DNA from: Acidimicrobiia bacterium
Lineage (GTDB): Bacteria; Actinomycetota; Acidimicrobiia; Acidimicrobiales; SZUA-35
DNA length: 59,929 nt
Assembly (NCBI GenBank): GCA_029863385.1
Contig: JAOTVU010000005.1
Location: forward strand, 1-59,929
Direction: 5' to 3'
The stretch's first letter is position 1. Each line of letters starts with the position of its first letter. The notes beneath the pieces are model-generated. The model made no database searches and was not told the origin of the DNA. It was given only the letters and a program-made list of their open reading frames with translations. Shown here one piece after another: positions 30,038 through 39,336 of the stretch. The position numbers were made by a program, and so were the translations under genes.

Positions 30038-31366
30038 TCATCCACTCGGCGAGCGAGTCGGATGCATTCGCGACTGGGCGGCCACTGAGAGGACCGCCAC
30101 CAGGTAGAACGTCCATCCCATCGAGTCGGACTGCAGACCCGATTCGGTCACCGAAGAGATCATGGTTTGGGTCAGGATGACCAGCGGCCACAGCGGGGCC
30201 GCGCCCGGAGCTGTGCTGATCACCGGCAGGGCGCGCCACAACGCCCGTGCGAACGAGATGATGAACAGCATCAACCCGACCACGCCCAACTCGAGCAGGA
30301 TCTGCAGGTAGGCGTTATGAGCATCGCCGGCCCATTGGTTGTACATCCAGGCGTCGTGAACCGGGGAGAAGAACCCTCCGAAGGCTGCGGCAAACCCATA
30401 TCCCAGCCAGAGCCGATCGGCAACGATCGGAAGGAGTTCCTGCCAGAACGGGAGGCGGCCGGTGAGGGTGACGTCCTTGTTCAACCAGTCGGCCAGCACG
30501 GCGACGTTTGCGGTGGCGATCGCCACGGAGAAGACGGAGCTGGCGATCAGCGTCACCAGCACCGCCCCCTTGAGGGTTCGGCTGGCGCGGAGACCGTTGT
30601 ACAGGGGCAGGAGGAGAGTGGCCAGCACACCGACAACCAGCATTGTTTTGGAGTCTGATCGGATCAGTAGAAGAAGCTGCAAGGCCGCTGCCGAGTAGAA
30701 GATCAGGCGCTGTGGTTTGTGAATTCTCGCTGCGATGAGCAGCGTGGGGACGGCGAGAGCGGCCACGTAGCCGAGACCGTTCTTCTGGCGGAAAACCCCC
30801 GTCCAAAGGCCCTCGTCGTCAATGCCGTAGGTGGGTAGGGCCAGGACGAAGAAGAGGTTCACGGCGGCCGATGCGACAAATGTCCAGGCGAAGATCTCGA
30901 TGATCTCGCTCAACGGGAAGCGGATGATCAGGTATCCGGCAAAGAGGGTCACCGCCATGAAGATGATGCCGCGACGCATGGTGGTGTTCGGATCGGCCGA
31001 CCACAGGAACGAGGTGAGGGCGAGGGCGGCGAACAGGAACACCGTCGGCTCGAGCTTGATCAACCTGATGAGAAGGTTGAGTCGGCCGGCCCCTCGCAGG
31101 AACGCCGATGCGCACACGGACAGCACCACAGCGACACCGATCTGGTTCGAGAAGTCGATGATCTCGTTGGGCGCCAGTTGTATGAACCAGACGTTGGGCG
31201 TCTGGTGGTAGAAGACCAGGATCCCGATGCCGGCGATGACACGCTCGAGCAGCCCGGGGGGTGGCGGCATCGTTCGCGGCGCTTCGGACGGACGAGGCTG
31301 CGGTTCGAACAAGCCGTCGACGAGAGAGTCGCTCTTCTCGAGATGCAGCGAGCCGTCGACTGCCAT
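30038..31366 (-). CDS. O-antigen ligase/polymerase-like membrane protein (Wzy/WaaL fold)
   Basis: About 442 residues. The start is placed at the ATG at 31366, preceded by GGAG at the right distance; the frame is open further upstream but without family character. After a short soluble N-terminus come about ten to twelve membrane segments. The large extracytoplasmic loop of the family is visible late in the protein: LTGRLPFWQELLPIVADRLWLGYGF, then a GDAHNAYLQILLELGVVGL segment with the conserved His. Such proteins polymerise or ligate polyprenol-linked glycans outside the membrane. The convergent beta-helix genes and divergent glycosyltransferase suggest an exopolysaccharide locus. Confidence 0.85.
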   Translation of the reverse strand: MAVDGSLHLEKSDSLVDGLFEPQPRPSEAPRTMPPPPGLLERVIAGIGILVFYHQTPNVWFIQLAPNEIIDFSNQIGVAVVLSVCASAFLRGAGRLNLLIRLIKLEPTVFLFAALALTSFLWSADPNTTMRRGIIFMAVTLFAGYLIIRFPLSEIIEIFAWTFVASAAVNLFFVLALPTYGIDDEGLWTGVFRQKNGLGYVAALAVPTLLIAARIHKPQRLIFYSAAALQLLLLIRSDSKTMLVVGVLATLLLPLYNGLRASRTLKGAVLVTLIASSVFSVAIATANVAVLADWLNKDVTLTGRLPFWQELLPIVADRLWLGYGFAAAFGGFFSPVHDAWMYNQWAGDAHNAYLQILLELGVVGLMLFIISFARALWRALPVISTAPGAAPLWPLVILTQTMISSVTESGLQSDSMGWTFYLVAVLSVAAQSRMHPTRSPSG

Positions 31367-31640
31367 TCGCTCCAGGCTACCCGCTATCCACGCCGAGCAG
31401 AATAGTCCCCGTGTCTCAACACCCAATGCTCGGCACGCGACCTGCGGGGGCAAGCAGAACGCAGCGCCACCGTACGCAGCGACACCTGGTATTCTCGGGG
31501 CCACAGTTCAAGAACGGCGATTGGCGCTCCGTCTTCTTTGGTGATTCTCGAGCTCTGGTCAACGTCGGGCCGAGGCACGGTCATCGAACTCACACCAGCG
31601 ACTCGCCTCATCGAAACATCGGCCAAAGGCGGTTGCCAGC

Positions 31641-32879
31641 ATGAAACTTCTGCTCTCGGCGTACGACTGTGACCCGGTTCGCGGTTCCGAGGCACGGCTC
31701 AGTTGGAACTACGTCAAAGAGTTCGCGGCGCTCGGCCACGAGATCCATGTCCTCACCAGCACCCGGAGCGCAGAGCATCTGCCCGCAGGGCTGGCCGAGT
31801 TGACCGCCCGGGGAGCCAACGTCGACGCCACGATGATCGGCGATCATCGGCTGGCCCGACGTATTCCCCGGCTCGGCTGGATGGGCCGCTACCTGCTGTG
31901 GCAGTGGCACGCACTCGACGCCGCCAGGGACATCGATGCCGCCTTCGACGCCGACATCGTTCACCACGTCGGCTGGGGATCGCTTCAGGGAGGCTCCCGG
32001 CTCTGGCAGCTGGGCAAGCCCTTCCTGTTCGGTCCGGTCGGCGGAGCCCAGCACGCACCGGCCGCGTTCAAAGAGTACTTCGGGTCGAGTTGGCGAAGAG
32101 AATGGCTCCGCACCACGATTTCCGTCCGCTCGACTCGGTTTCTCCCCACGATCCGAGGCCCATTTCAACACGCCGAGGCGATACTGGCCGCCAATCGCGA
32201 AACCTATGATCTGGCCCGGCGCATCGGCGCCAAACGAATCGAGCTCATACGTGACGTGGCGATCCCCCCTGATCTCATCGTCGACAGCGTGCAACGTCGT
32301 CCCGACGACAAGTCGCTTCGGATCGTCTGGCTCGCCCGCCACATGCCTCGCAAAGGTCTGGCCCTCGCTCTCGATGCCTTCGCCAAGGTCGCCCCGGACT
32401 GCCCCGTGCAACTGACCGTCGTCGGAGCCGACGGCACGGCGCCGGAGCTGGTTGAACGATCCGAGCGGATTCGATCGGCGTCGGACGACGCCAACCGCCT
32501 GGTCTTTCGCGGTGTCCTCGATTGGCCGGCCGCCCAGGCAACTCTGCGTGACGCCGACGTCTTCCTGTTCACCAGCCTCCGCGACACGACCGGGGTGCAA
32601 CTCCTCGAGGCAATCGCCAGCGGCCTCGCGGTGATCACCCTCGACCATCACGGCGGTGGCGAGATCGTGAGCGACGACATCGGCATCACGGTGCCGGTGA
32701 TCGACCCGGAAACCACGTCGAGCGGGATCGCCGATGCCATCGAGCGACTGGCCAACGACCGTGAACTCACCTTCCAGCTACGTGAGAACGCACGAGCGAA
32801 AGCGCCGTCGTTCTCCTGGCCCAAACACGCAGCGTTCATCGATGCCCTCTATCAGGACATCCTCAGCCAACAGCCCTGA
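31641..32879 (+). CDS. GT4-family glycosyltransferase
   Basis: 412 residues, GT-B fold. The N-terminal half starts MKLLLSAYDCDPVRGSEA, with the acceptor-side Gly-Ser-Glu loop common in GT4 enzymes, and contains FGPVGGAQHAP. The C-terminal half has IVWLARHMPRKGLALALDAF (nucleotide-sugar strand) and the donor-binding ExxxxE-like stretch TSLRDTTGVQLLEAIASGLAV. Cytoplasmic and peripheral. Divergent from the Wzy-like gene with 274 bases between them, in which I see no gene. Donor and acceptor sugars cannot be told. Confidence 0.9.
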   Translation: MKLLLSAYDCDPVRGSEARLSWNYVKEFAALGHEIHVLTSTRSAEHLPAGLAELTARGANVDATMIGDHRLARRIPRLGWMGRYLLWQWHALDAARDIDAAFDADIVHHVGWGSLQGGSRLWQLGKPFLFGPVGGAQHAPAAFKEYFGSSWRREWLRTTISVRSTRFLPTIRGPFQHAEAILAANRETYDLARRIGAKRIELIRDVAIPPDLIVDSVQRRPDDKSLRIVWLARHMPRKGLALALDAFAKVAPDCPVQLTVVGADGTAPELVERSERIRSASDDANRLVFRGVLDWPAAQATLRDADVFLFTSLRDTTGVQLLEAIASGLAVITLDHHGGGEIVSDDIGITVPVIDPETTSSGIADAIERLANDRELTFQLRENARAKAPSFSWPKHAAFIDALYQDILSQQP

Positions 32880-32958
32880 GCCACGAGGTGCCCGACCGGC
32901 GACGCTCCTCCCCGCGAACCGGACCGAGAGAATTGGGGGTGGTGGCGTTGCCCTGTCG

Positions 32959-34140
32959 CTAGAGGTCGGCCACCGTGGCCTCGACCAACCAGTCGACCAC
33001 GGCCTTGAGCGCCTGCTCCCGACTCGACCCCTGCTCGAGGGCGGCGTTGTAGACGGCCCGCTGTTGATCGGCGCTGGTGCCCCGCTGGAGGATCGTCCGG
33101 CTGTGAAGCAGCTCGTCGACACAGTCGAAAGCCTCGGCCTCGGGCATGACCATCTCGATCATCTCCTCGAGGAGGGCCGAGTACGGCACGTTCGCCCCGA
33201 CACCGAAGTCGATGAGCCCCTCGTCGGCTCCGTAGCGTTGGGCTCGCCACCGGTTCTCATCGATCAACATGTTGGCGTAGGTCCTCCACCGCTGGTTGGA
33301 CCGACGAAGCCGTTGCAGCATCCCGATGAGGCAGAGGTAGAGAGCGGCCACGGCCATGCCGTCGTTGAGGTACGTGCAGACATCGGCCACCCGCATCTCG
33401 AGGGTCGGGAACTTGCCGTGGGGACGGATGTCCCACCAGATCTTCGACGAGTCCTCGATCGCCCCCGCACTGGTCAGCGCCACCAGGTGGCGTTCGTACT
33501 CACTCCACGAGTCGAATCGCTCGGGAAGGCCCGTGCGGGGCAACTCGTCGAACACGGACAGGCGGTAGCATTTCAGGCCCGTGTCGTGTCCCTCCCAGAA
33601 CGGCGAAGAGGTGGACAGCACCAACAGGTGGGGTAGGAAATAGGCTAGCTGGCCGAGCATGTCGATACGATGCTCGCGATCCTCGACCCCGACGTGCACG
33701 TGCATCCCGCAGATGACCATACGCCGAGCCACCTCCTGCAGATCGTTGGCCAGGGTCGAGTACCGTTCGGCGTCGGTGTGTTTGAGCTTCCTGGCTATGG
33801 CCGTCGGGTGGGTCGAGGAGGCGATGAAGGCCAAACCCTGGGCTGCGGCCGCCTCACCGACGGCCGTCCGCAACTGCCGGAGGCAATCATTGAGCTGTGG
33901 AATCGATGTACAGACGCCGGTCCCGACTTCGACCTGGGCCCGCAGGAACTCCGGCGTGGCAAACCCGACCTCGGCGCCAATGCACCTCTTCACCGAATCG
34001 ATGACAAAGGCCTGGACGCTGGTCTCGGATACGAGTTCGCCGGTCGACGGGTCGACGAGCAGGTACTCCTCCTCGATTCCGATGGTGAACGCCGCTTGGT
34101 CCTTGCGCATTACTGACGACCTGTTTGTTGCCGCGCTCAT
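32959..34140 (-). CDS. Carboxylate-amine ligase, GCS2/YbdK family
   Basis: 393 residues with the family opening FTIGIEEEYLLVDPSTGEL, CGMHVHVGVEDRE for metal/ATP binding, and RPHGKFPTLEMRVADV in the central sheet. This is the glutamate-cysteine ligase family 2. Members such as E. coli YbdK show weak gamma-glutamylcysteine synthetase activity, while actinobacterial relatives often have other amine substrates, so the true reaction is open. The ATG at 34140 is taken as start. It is transcribed in the same direction as, and 54 bases after, hspR, so it could be read through from the dnaK operon. Confidence 0.9.
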   Translation of the reverse strand: MSAATNRSSVMRKDQAAFTIGIEEEYLLVDPSTGELVSETSVQAFVIDSVKRCIGAEVGFATPEFLRAQVEVGTGVCTSIPQLNDCLRQLRTAVGEAAAAQGLAFIASSTHPTAIARKLKHTDAERYSTLANDLQEVARRMVICGMHVHVGVEDREHRIDMLGQLAYFLPHLLVLSTSSPFWEGHDTGLKCYRLSVFDELPRTGLPERFDSWSEYERHLVALTSAGAIEDSSKIWWDIRPHGKFPTLEMRVADVCTYLNDGMAVAALYLCLIGMLQRLRRSNQRWRTYANMLIDENRWRAQRYGADEGLIDFGVGANVPYSALLEEMIEMVMPEAEAFDCVDELLHSRTILQRGTSADQQRAVYNAALEQGSSREQALKAVVDWLVEATVADL

Positions 34141-34194
34141 GCCCTCAGCGTAGGGTGCAATGACCCGAAACGCCCAGTCATCGGAACCGTGGAC

Positions 34195-34593
34195 CTACGA
34201 TCGCCGACGCCGCTGGTAGAGGGTGAGGCTCTGCTTCACCGGAACGAGGTCGCGGCGATACTGGCGATGGGCTTCGGCCACCGCCTCGTCGGCCTCGGCC
34301 CTCAGCTGATCGATCTTCTCGTGGAGTTCGGCCACCTCGGCCTCGAGTTCGAGGACCCGCTTCACCCCCGCGAGGTTCAAGCCCTGCTCGGTCAACTCCT
34401 GGATCCGCTGCAGATCGGCGATGTCCTGATCGCTGTAGCGGCGGCTGCCGCCGCCGGTGCGGGCCGGCTCCACCAGGCCCTTCCGCTCGTAGATCCGCAG
34501 GGTTTGGGGATGGCATCCGGCCAGTTCGGCGGCCACCGAAATCACATAGACGGCCCGGTTCGAGAACTCCGTCGCCTGGTTGTCACTGGCCAT
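34195..34593 (-). CDS. hspR: Heat-shock repressor HspR (MerR family)
   Basis: 132 residues. The MerR winged HTH is obvious: YVISVAAELAGCHPQTLRIYERKGLVEPARTGGGSRRYS (partly quoted), then a coiled coil (EAEVAELHEKIDQLRAEAD). HspR represses the dnaK operon and clpB by binding HAIR sequences, with DnaK as co-repressor in Streptomyces and mycobacteria. It is the last gene of dnaK-grpE-dnaJ-hspR, 54 bases after dnaJ, the classical actinobacterial order. Candidate target sites are at 38518-38538 and 26522-26542 in this window. Confidence 0.94.
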   Translation of the reverse strand: MASDNQATEFSNRAVYVISVAAELAGCHPQTLRIYERKGLVEPARTGGGSRRYSDQDIADLQRIQELTEQGLNLAGVKRVLELEAEVAELHEKIDQLRAEADEAVAEAHRQYRRDLVPVKQSLTLYQRRRRS

Positions 34594-34647
34594 GATCCCG
34601 TCCCCTTTCCGCTGTGTGTGTGGGGTACTAGTTCCTTCGTTGGACGG

Positions 34648-35796
34648 TCAGCTCGTGCTCGTCAAATGGTCGCGAGGTGAGGCGGTGGTGGCCGCTCCGA
34701 ACGCCTCGACTGCGGCCCGCTGCTCATCGGAGAGTTCGGACGGAACGTCGACCTTCACGGTGACCAGCAGATCGCCGGTGGACTTCTTGGTGGCGACGCC
34801 CCGCCCCTTGACCCGGAACGTCTTGCCCGAGGGCGTTGCAGGCGGGATCTTGAGCGTGACGGTCGAGCCGTCGAGCGTCGGCACCGTGATCCGGCCGCCC
34901 AGGGTGGCCTCGGCGAACGTGATCGGGACGTCGATCGTGAGGTTGTCGCCCTTTCGGCCGAACAACTCGTGGTTGCCGACCCGGACCACGACGTAGAGAT
35001 CGCCGGCCGGACCACCGTTGCGGCCGGGGGCACCTCGGCCCTTCAGCCGGATCCGCTGCCCGGTCTTCACCCCGGCGGGTATACGGACCTTCACCTGGCG
35101 GGGTTTGCGTTCGATGCCGCTACCCCGACAGGTCGGACAGGGGTTGGTCACGACCCGCCCCCGACCGCCGCAGCGGGGACAGGGCTGGCTCAGGGAGAAG
35201 AATCCTTGATCATCGTCGAGCACACCGCGGCCATGGCACTGACTGCAGATCTCCGGCGAGGTTCCGGGGGCGGCGCCGGAGCCGTGGCAGGTTTCGCAGG
35301 CGGCATCGGAGGTCAGATGCACCGACGTGGTCACACCTTTGACGGCCTCGTCGAAACTGAGCGTCAGGTCGGCTTCGAGGTCGTCGCCCCTACGGGGGCC
35401 GGTACCCGGACCGGGGCCACCACGGGTGGCCCGCCCGGCGCCGAACAGACCGCCGAGAATGTCGGAGAGATTGCCGGCGTCGAAATCGAAGCCGGCACCG
35501 CCGCCGGCGTTGCCGAACGGGCTGCCGCCGCGGGCCCCGCCGCCGAACATCCCGGCGGCCGGACCGTACTTGCGGATCTGGTCGTACTCGGCCCGTGTCT
35601 TGGCGTCGCTCAACACGTCGTAGGCCTCGGAAACCTCCTTGAACTTCTCCTCGGCGCTCTTGTCGTCGGGATTGGCATCCGGATGGAACTGACGGGCCAG
35701 CTTGCGGTAGGCCTTGGTCAGCTCCTTGTCCGAGACGTCGGAGGAGACGCCCAGGATCTTGTAGAAGTCCTTTTCGAGCCAGTCATGTTGCGACAT
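34648..35796 (-). CDS. dnaJ: Chaperone DnaJ
   Basis: 382 residues. J domain (about 8-75) with the DnaK-activating HPD in ARQFHPDANPDD; Gly/Phe-rich linker; zinc region with four CxxCxGxG repeats (CETCHGSG, CSQCHGRG, CPRCGGRG, CPTCRGSG); C-terminal substrate-binding barrels with IPAGVKTGQRIRLKGRGAPG. A complete type I Hsp40. 78 bases separate it from grpE. Confidence 0.97.
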   Translation of the reverse strand: MSQHDWLEKDFYKILGVSSDVSDKELTKAYRKLARQFHPDANPDDKSAEEKFKEVSEAYDVLSDAKTRAEYDQIRKYGPAAGMFGGGARGGSPFGNAGGGAGFDFDAGNLSDILGGLFGAGRATRGGPGPGTGPRRGDDLEADLTLSFDEAVKGVTTSVHLTSDAACETCHGSGAAPGTSPEICSQCHGRGVLDDDQGFFSLSQPCPRCGGRGRVVTNPCPTCRGSGIERKPRQVKVRIPAGVKTGQRIRLKGRGAPGRNGGPAGDLYVVVRVGNHELFGRKGDNLTIDVPITFAEATLGGRITVPTLDGSTVTLKIPPATPSGKTFRVKGRGVATKKSTGDLLVTVKVDVPSELSDEQRAAVEAFGAATTASPRDHLTSTS

Positions 35797-35874
35797 TGCG
35801 TGTGCTTCGTTCTTTCCTCGTACCCGATGTTTCGGCCGAGGGCCGAAACTCGTGCTGATAGGGCATGGCCCCGA

Positions 35875-36561
35875 TCAGCCCCGGACCCGGACCATGGCCG
35901 GTCGGACGACGCGGCCCTTCCACGAATAGCCGGCCCGCATGACCTCGGCCACGACCGGACCCGCCTCACCGCCTTCACCGTCCTCATGCATCACGGCCTC
36001 GTGAAGGTTCGGGTCGAACGGGGCCTCGTCGGGGTCGATTCGTTCGAGACCCTGCTTGGCCAGGGCCTCGAGCAGCGTGGCCCGCATCGGGGCCACGTCC
36101 TCCACGCCGCTCGACAGTGCACCGTCGAAGGCATCGAGTACGGGCAACATCTCACCGATGAGACCCTCGTTGGCCCGCTCGCGGGCCTCGGTCTCACGTT
36201 TGGTCACCTGCTTGCGGTAGTTCTCGAACTCGGCCTGGATCCGACGGGAGGCCTCCAGATATTGATCCCGCTCGGCGGTGACCCGCTCGAGATCCGAGAC
36301 CAGCCCCTCGACCGACAACTCCTCGTGCGCCTCCTCGGAAACGCCCTCGGCGGCCGGATCGGTGTCACCGGAACCTTGGTCGGCCCCATCCTCGGTCTGA
36401 ACCTGCTGCGGCCCGGGACCGCCGGCTGCGCCGTTGGCGCCCGGAGGATGGGTGCCCGCCGGGTTGGGGGCCGGATCGGCCGCCGCCTGCGTGGCGGCGG
36501 TGTCATCCGGCCCCGCCTCGGGAGGGCTCATCGAGTCGCGTTCGGCGTTGACGTCGCTCAC
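35875..36561 (-). CDS. grpE: Nucleotide exchange factor GrpE
   Basis: 228 residues. An acidic, Gly/Pro-rich N-terminal tail of about 75 residues precedes the long helix ([31 protein letters not shown], partly quoted) that dimerises, then the beta-wing region [21 protein letters not shown] and the terminal [18 protein letters not shown]. The start is a GTG at 36561 that overlaps the dnaK stop by four bases, so translation of the two is coupled. Confidence 0.95.
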   Translation of the reverse strand: MSDVNAERDSMSPPEAGPDDTAATQAAADPAPNPAGTHPPGANGAAGGPGPQQVQTEDGADQGSGDTDPAAEGVSEEAHEELSVEGLVSDLERVTAERDQYLEASRRIQAEFENYRKQVTKRETEARERANEGLIGEMLPVLDAFDGALSSGVEDVAPMRATLLEALAKQGLERIDPDEAPFDPNLHEAVMHEDGEGGEAGPVVAEVMRAGYSWKGRVVRPAMVRVRG

Positions 36562-38408
36562 GCGTCGTCCCCGGCATCGTCCTCGTCGACGATCTCGGCG
36601 TCGACGACCTCATCGTCGTCGGGCATCGAGGTGTCGGCCCCGCCGGCTTCCGCGTTGGCCGCGGCCGACGCCTGCTCGTAGAGCTTGGTCGACACGGTCT
36701 GGCTGGCTTTCACCAGCTTCTCGGTGGAATCCTTGATGGCTTCGATGTCGTCACCATCGAGGGCGGTCTTGACCTCGGCCAGCGCCTCGGTGACCGATTT
36801 CTTCTCGTCGTCAGGGATCTTGTCGCCCTGATCGGCCAGCAGCTTCTCGGTCTGGTAGACGAGCGAGTCGGCGTTGTTGCGGATCTCCGCCTCCTCACGA
36901 CGCTTGCGGTCGTCCTCGGCGTGGGCCTCGGCATCCTTGACCATCTGGTTGATCTCGTCATCCGACAGGTTCGACTGACCGGTGATCGTGATCGACTGCT
37001 CCCTCTGGGTGGCCCGATCCAGCGCCGAGACGTGCACGATGCCGTTGGCGTCGATGTCGAACGTGACCTCGATCTGGGGCACACCACGGGGGGCGGGCGG
37101 GAGATCGACCAGCTCGAACTTGCCGAGGGTCTTGTTGTACATCGCCATGTCGCGCTCACCCTGGAGTACGTGGATCTGCACGGACGGCTGATTGTCGTCG
37201 GCCGTGGAGAAGACCTCGCTCTTGCGGGTGGGGATGGTGGTATTGCGCTCGATGAGCTTGTGCATGACGCCACCCTTGGTCTCGATACCGAGCGACAGGG
37301 GGGTCACGTCGAGCAGGAGCACGTCCTTGACATCGCCCTTCAACACACCGGCCTGGATGGCGGCGCCGATGGCGACCACCTCGTCGGGGTTGACCGTCTT
37401 GTTGGCTTCCTTGCCGGTCATCGACTCGACGAGCTCGGTCACGGCCGGCATACGGGTCGAGCCACCGACCAGGATGACGTGGTCGATCTCGGCCTGCTTC
37501 TTGCCGGCGTCGGCCAAGGCCTGCTCGACCGGAGCCTTGACCCGCTTGAGCAGGTCGGCGGTCAGCTCCTCGAACTTGGCCCGCGACAGGGTGAGTTCGA
37601 GGTGCAACGGACCGTCGGCGGTGGCGGTGACGAACGGCAGATTGATGTTGGTCGACATGACCTGCGACAGCTCGATCTTGGCCTTCTCAGCCGCCTCCTT
37701 GAGCCGCTGGGCCGCCATCTTGTCGGAGCCGAGGTCGACACCGTTGGAGTTCTTGAACTCGGTCACCATCCAGTCGATGATGGCCTGGTCCCAGTCGTCG
37801 CCACCGAGCTCGGTGTCACCGGAGGTCGACTTGACCTCGAACACGCCGTCGCCGATCTCGAGAATCGAGACGTCGAACGTACCGCCGCCGAGGTCGAACA
37901 CCAGGATGGTCTGATCATCGTCGTTGCCCTTGTCGAGACCGTAGGCCAACGCGGCTGCAGTGGGCTCGTTGATGATGCGCAACACGTTGAGGCCGGCGAT
38001 CTGGCCTGCCTCCTTGGTTGCGGTCCGCTGGGCGTCGTCGAAGTAGGCGGGCACCGTGATCACCGCATCGGTGACGGTGTCGCCCAGATAGGCCTCGGCG
38101 TCGCGCTTCAGCTTCATCAAGGTACGGGCACTGATCTCCTGGGCGGTGTAGGTCTTCCCGTCGATCTCGGTGCTCCACTTCGTACCCATGTGGCGCTTCA
38201 CGGAGCGGATCGTGCGATCGGGGTTGGTGATGGCCTGTCGCTTTGCCACTTCGCCGACGAGAACCTCGCCGCCGTCCTTCGAGAAGGCGACGACGGACGG
38301 GGTGGTACGGGACCCCTCGGCGTTGGGAATCACGACCGGGTCGCCGGCTTCGAGGACCGACACCACCGAGTTCGTGGTTCCGAGGTCAATTCCAACGGCT
38401 TTTGCCAT
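36558..38408 (-). CDS. dnaK: Chaperone DnaK (Hsp70)
   Basis: 616 residues, standard for actinobacteria. ATPase domain with [12 protein letters not shown], the phosphate-binding [20 protein letters not shown] and [13 protein letters not shown]; linker [13 protein letters not shown]; substrate-binding domain and acidic C-terminal tail. The lid carries usual helices. AGAGGAGCTTGAAACAAT precedes the ATG at 38408. First gene of the heat-shock operon, transcribed from the HAIR-controlled promoter at 38508-38538. Confidence 0.98.
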   Translation of the reverse strand: MAKAVGIDLGTTNSVVSVLEAGDPVVIPNAEGSRTTPSVVAFSKDGGEVLVGEVAKRQAITNPDRTIRSVKRHMGTKWSTEIDGKTYTAQEISARTLMKLKRDAEAYLGDTVTDAVITVPAYFDDAQRTATKEAGQIAGLNVLRIINEPTAAALAYGLDKGNDDDQTILVFDLGGGTFDVSILEIGDGVFEVKSTSGDTELGGDDWDQAIIDWMVTEFKNSNGVDLGSDKMAAQRLKEAAEKAKIELSQVMSTNINLPFVTATADGPLHLELTLSRAKFEELTADLLKRVKAPVEQALADAGKKQAEIDHVILVGGSTRMPAVTELVESMTGKEANKTVNPDEVVAIGAAIQAGVLKGDVKDVLLLDVTPLSLGIETKGGVMHKLIERNTTIPTRKSEVFSTADDNQPSVQIHVLQGERDMAMYNKTLGKFELVDLPPAPRGVPQIEVTFDIDANGIVHVSALDRATQREQSITITGQSNLSDDEINQMVKDAEAHAEDDRKRREEAEIRNNADSLVYQTEKLLADQGDKIPDDEKKSVTEALAEVKTALDGDDIEAIKDSTEKLVKASQTVSTKLYEQASAAANAEAGGADTSMPDDDEVVDAEIVDEDDAGDDA

Positions 38409-38507
38409 ATTGTTTCAAGCTCCTCTTTGCTCTGAGTTCGAGATCGGGGGCGGCTCCGGGGGGACGATCACCCTCGTGAGACCCATTGAATCAGGGTTGC
38501 GGGTTCC

Positions 38508-38538
38508 ATGCTACAGACTTGAGTATGTCGCTATCAAC
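38508..38538 (-). promoter_or_regulatory. dnaK operon promoter with HAIR operator
   Basis: On the minus strand TTGATA (38532-38537) and TAGCAT (38508-38513) lie 18 bases apart, about 100 bases upstream of the dnaK ATG. Overlapping the -35 box, the plus strand reads CTTGAGT-N7-TATCAAC (38518-38538). The left half is identical to the HspR consensus half-site CTTGAGT; the right half is degenerate. The remainder of the 334-base gap to the DUF4916 gene (38539-38742) shows no further gene. Confidence 0.75.
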
Positions 38539-38742
38539 TTTTCTCTTCCTTGTCTTTCAGAAACACTCCGCTTGGGGCGCTGGTTCGTCGTCTGCACGCC
38601 GATCGAACGGTGATGCCGTCCAACTCGGTCGCCCAAGATTCGACACGCTAGGCTTGTCCCGCACCGTGTCAAGCCACAGATCTGGGAGGGACCAGGGGGG
38701 GCTGTACCGGCCGGTGAAGTCTCAGGCGCGACAGGAGAAGCC

Positions 38743-39279
38743 GTGGCCGATCAAACCGAAACCCAGCAGGGATGGTTGACCGAAGAGGACATCGCCACGG
38801 TGCGCGGCCGGGTTCCCATCGTCTACGTCGAAGCCGTCCCGGTCCGGGTCGACGACCACGGCGAGGTGACGAGGATCGGCCTGCTGCTGCGGGCCATGCC
38901 CGACGGCACCATCAGCCGCAGTGTCGTCAGCGGCCGGGTGCTGTTCGGTGAACGCCTGCGGGATGCGCTGATTCGCAACATAGAGAAGGATCTGGGCTCC
39001 CTCGCTCTGCCGAAGATCCCGGTCGACCCGGCACCGTGCACAGTCGTCGAGTACTTCCCCGACTCCGACGTCTCCGGCTACACCGATCCCCGCCAGCATG
39101 CAGTCAGCCTGGTCTACGTCGTGCCGGTCGAAGGGATCTGCGAACCGTCACAGATCACCCTCGACATCGCCTGGCTGACACCAACCGAAGCCGACAGCCC
39201 GGAGGTGCGGGCCGAGATGACCTCGGGCCAGGACCGTCTCCTACGGGTCGCCCTGGCCCATGCCGGCTGTTTGCCCTGA
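38743..39279 (+). CDS. DUF4916 (Nudix-like) protein
   Basis: 178 residues from a GTG at 38743 with CAGGAGAAGCC directly upstream. Family pattern visible: GWLTEEDIATVRGRVPIVYVEAVPVRVD, GLLLRAMPDGTI, SGRVLFGERLRDALIRNIEKDLGS (partly quoted) and RQHAVSLVYVVPVEG. The segment FGERLRDALIRNIEKDLG takes the place of a Nudix box but lacks its GxxxxxExxxxREUxEE residues, so hydrolase activity is doubtful. Widespread in actinobacteria, function unknown. It lies 57 bases before the phosphofructokinase gene, possibly co-transcribed. Confidence 0.85.
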   Translation: MADQTETQQGWLTEEDIATVRGRVPIVYVEAVPVRVDDHGEVTRIGLLLRAMPDGTISRSVVSGRVLFGERLRDALIRNIEKDLGSLALPKIPVDPAPCTVVEYFPDSDVSGYTDPRQHAVSLVYVVPVEGICEPSQITLDIAWLTPTEADSPEVRAEMTSGQDRLLRVALAHAGCLP

Positions 39280-39336
39280 GCGTTTCGGCTAACCTGACGG
39301 CTGAATCTGTGTAATCGAGCGCTACAAGGAGCGGAT

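Noticed and set aside
38743..39279. Active Nudix hydrolase
   Set aside because: The Nudix box position lacks the REUxEE glutamates, so only Nudix-like fold membership is claimed.
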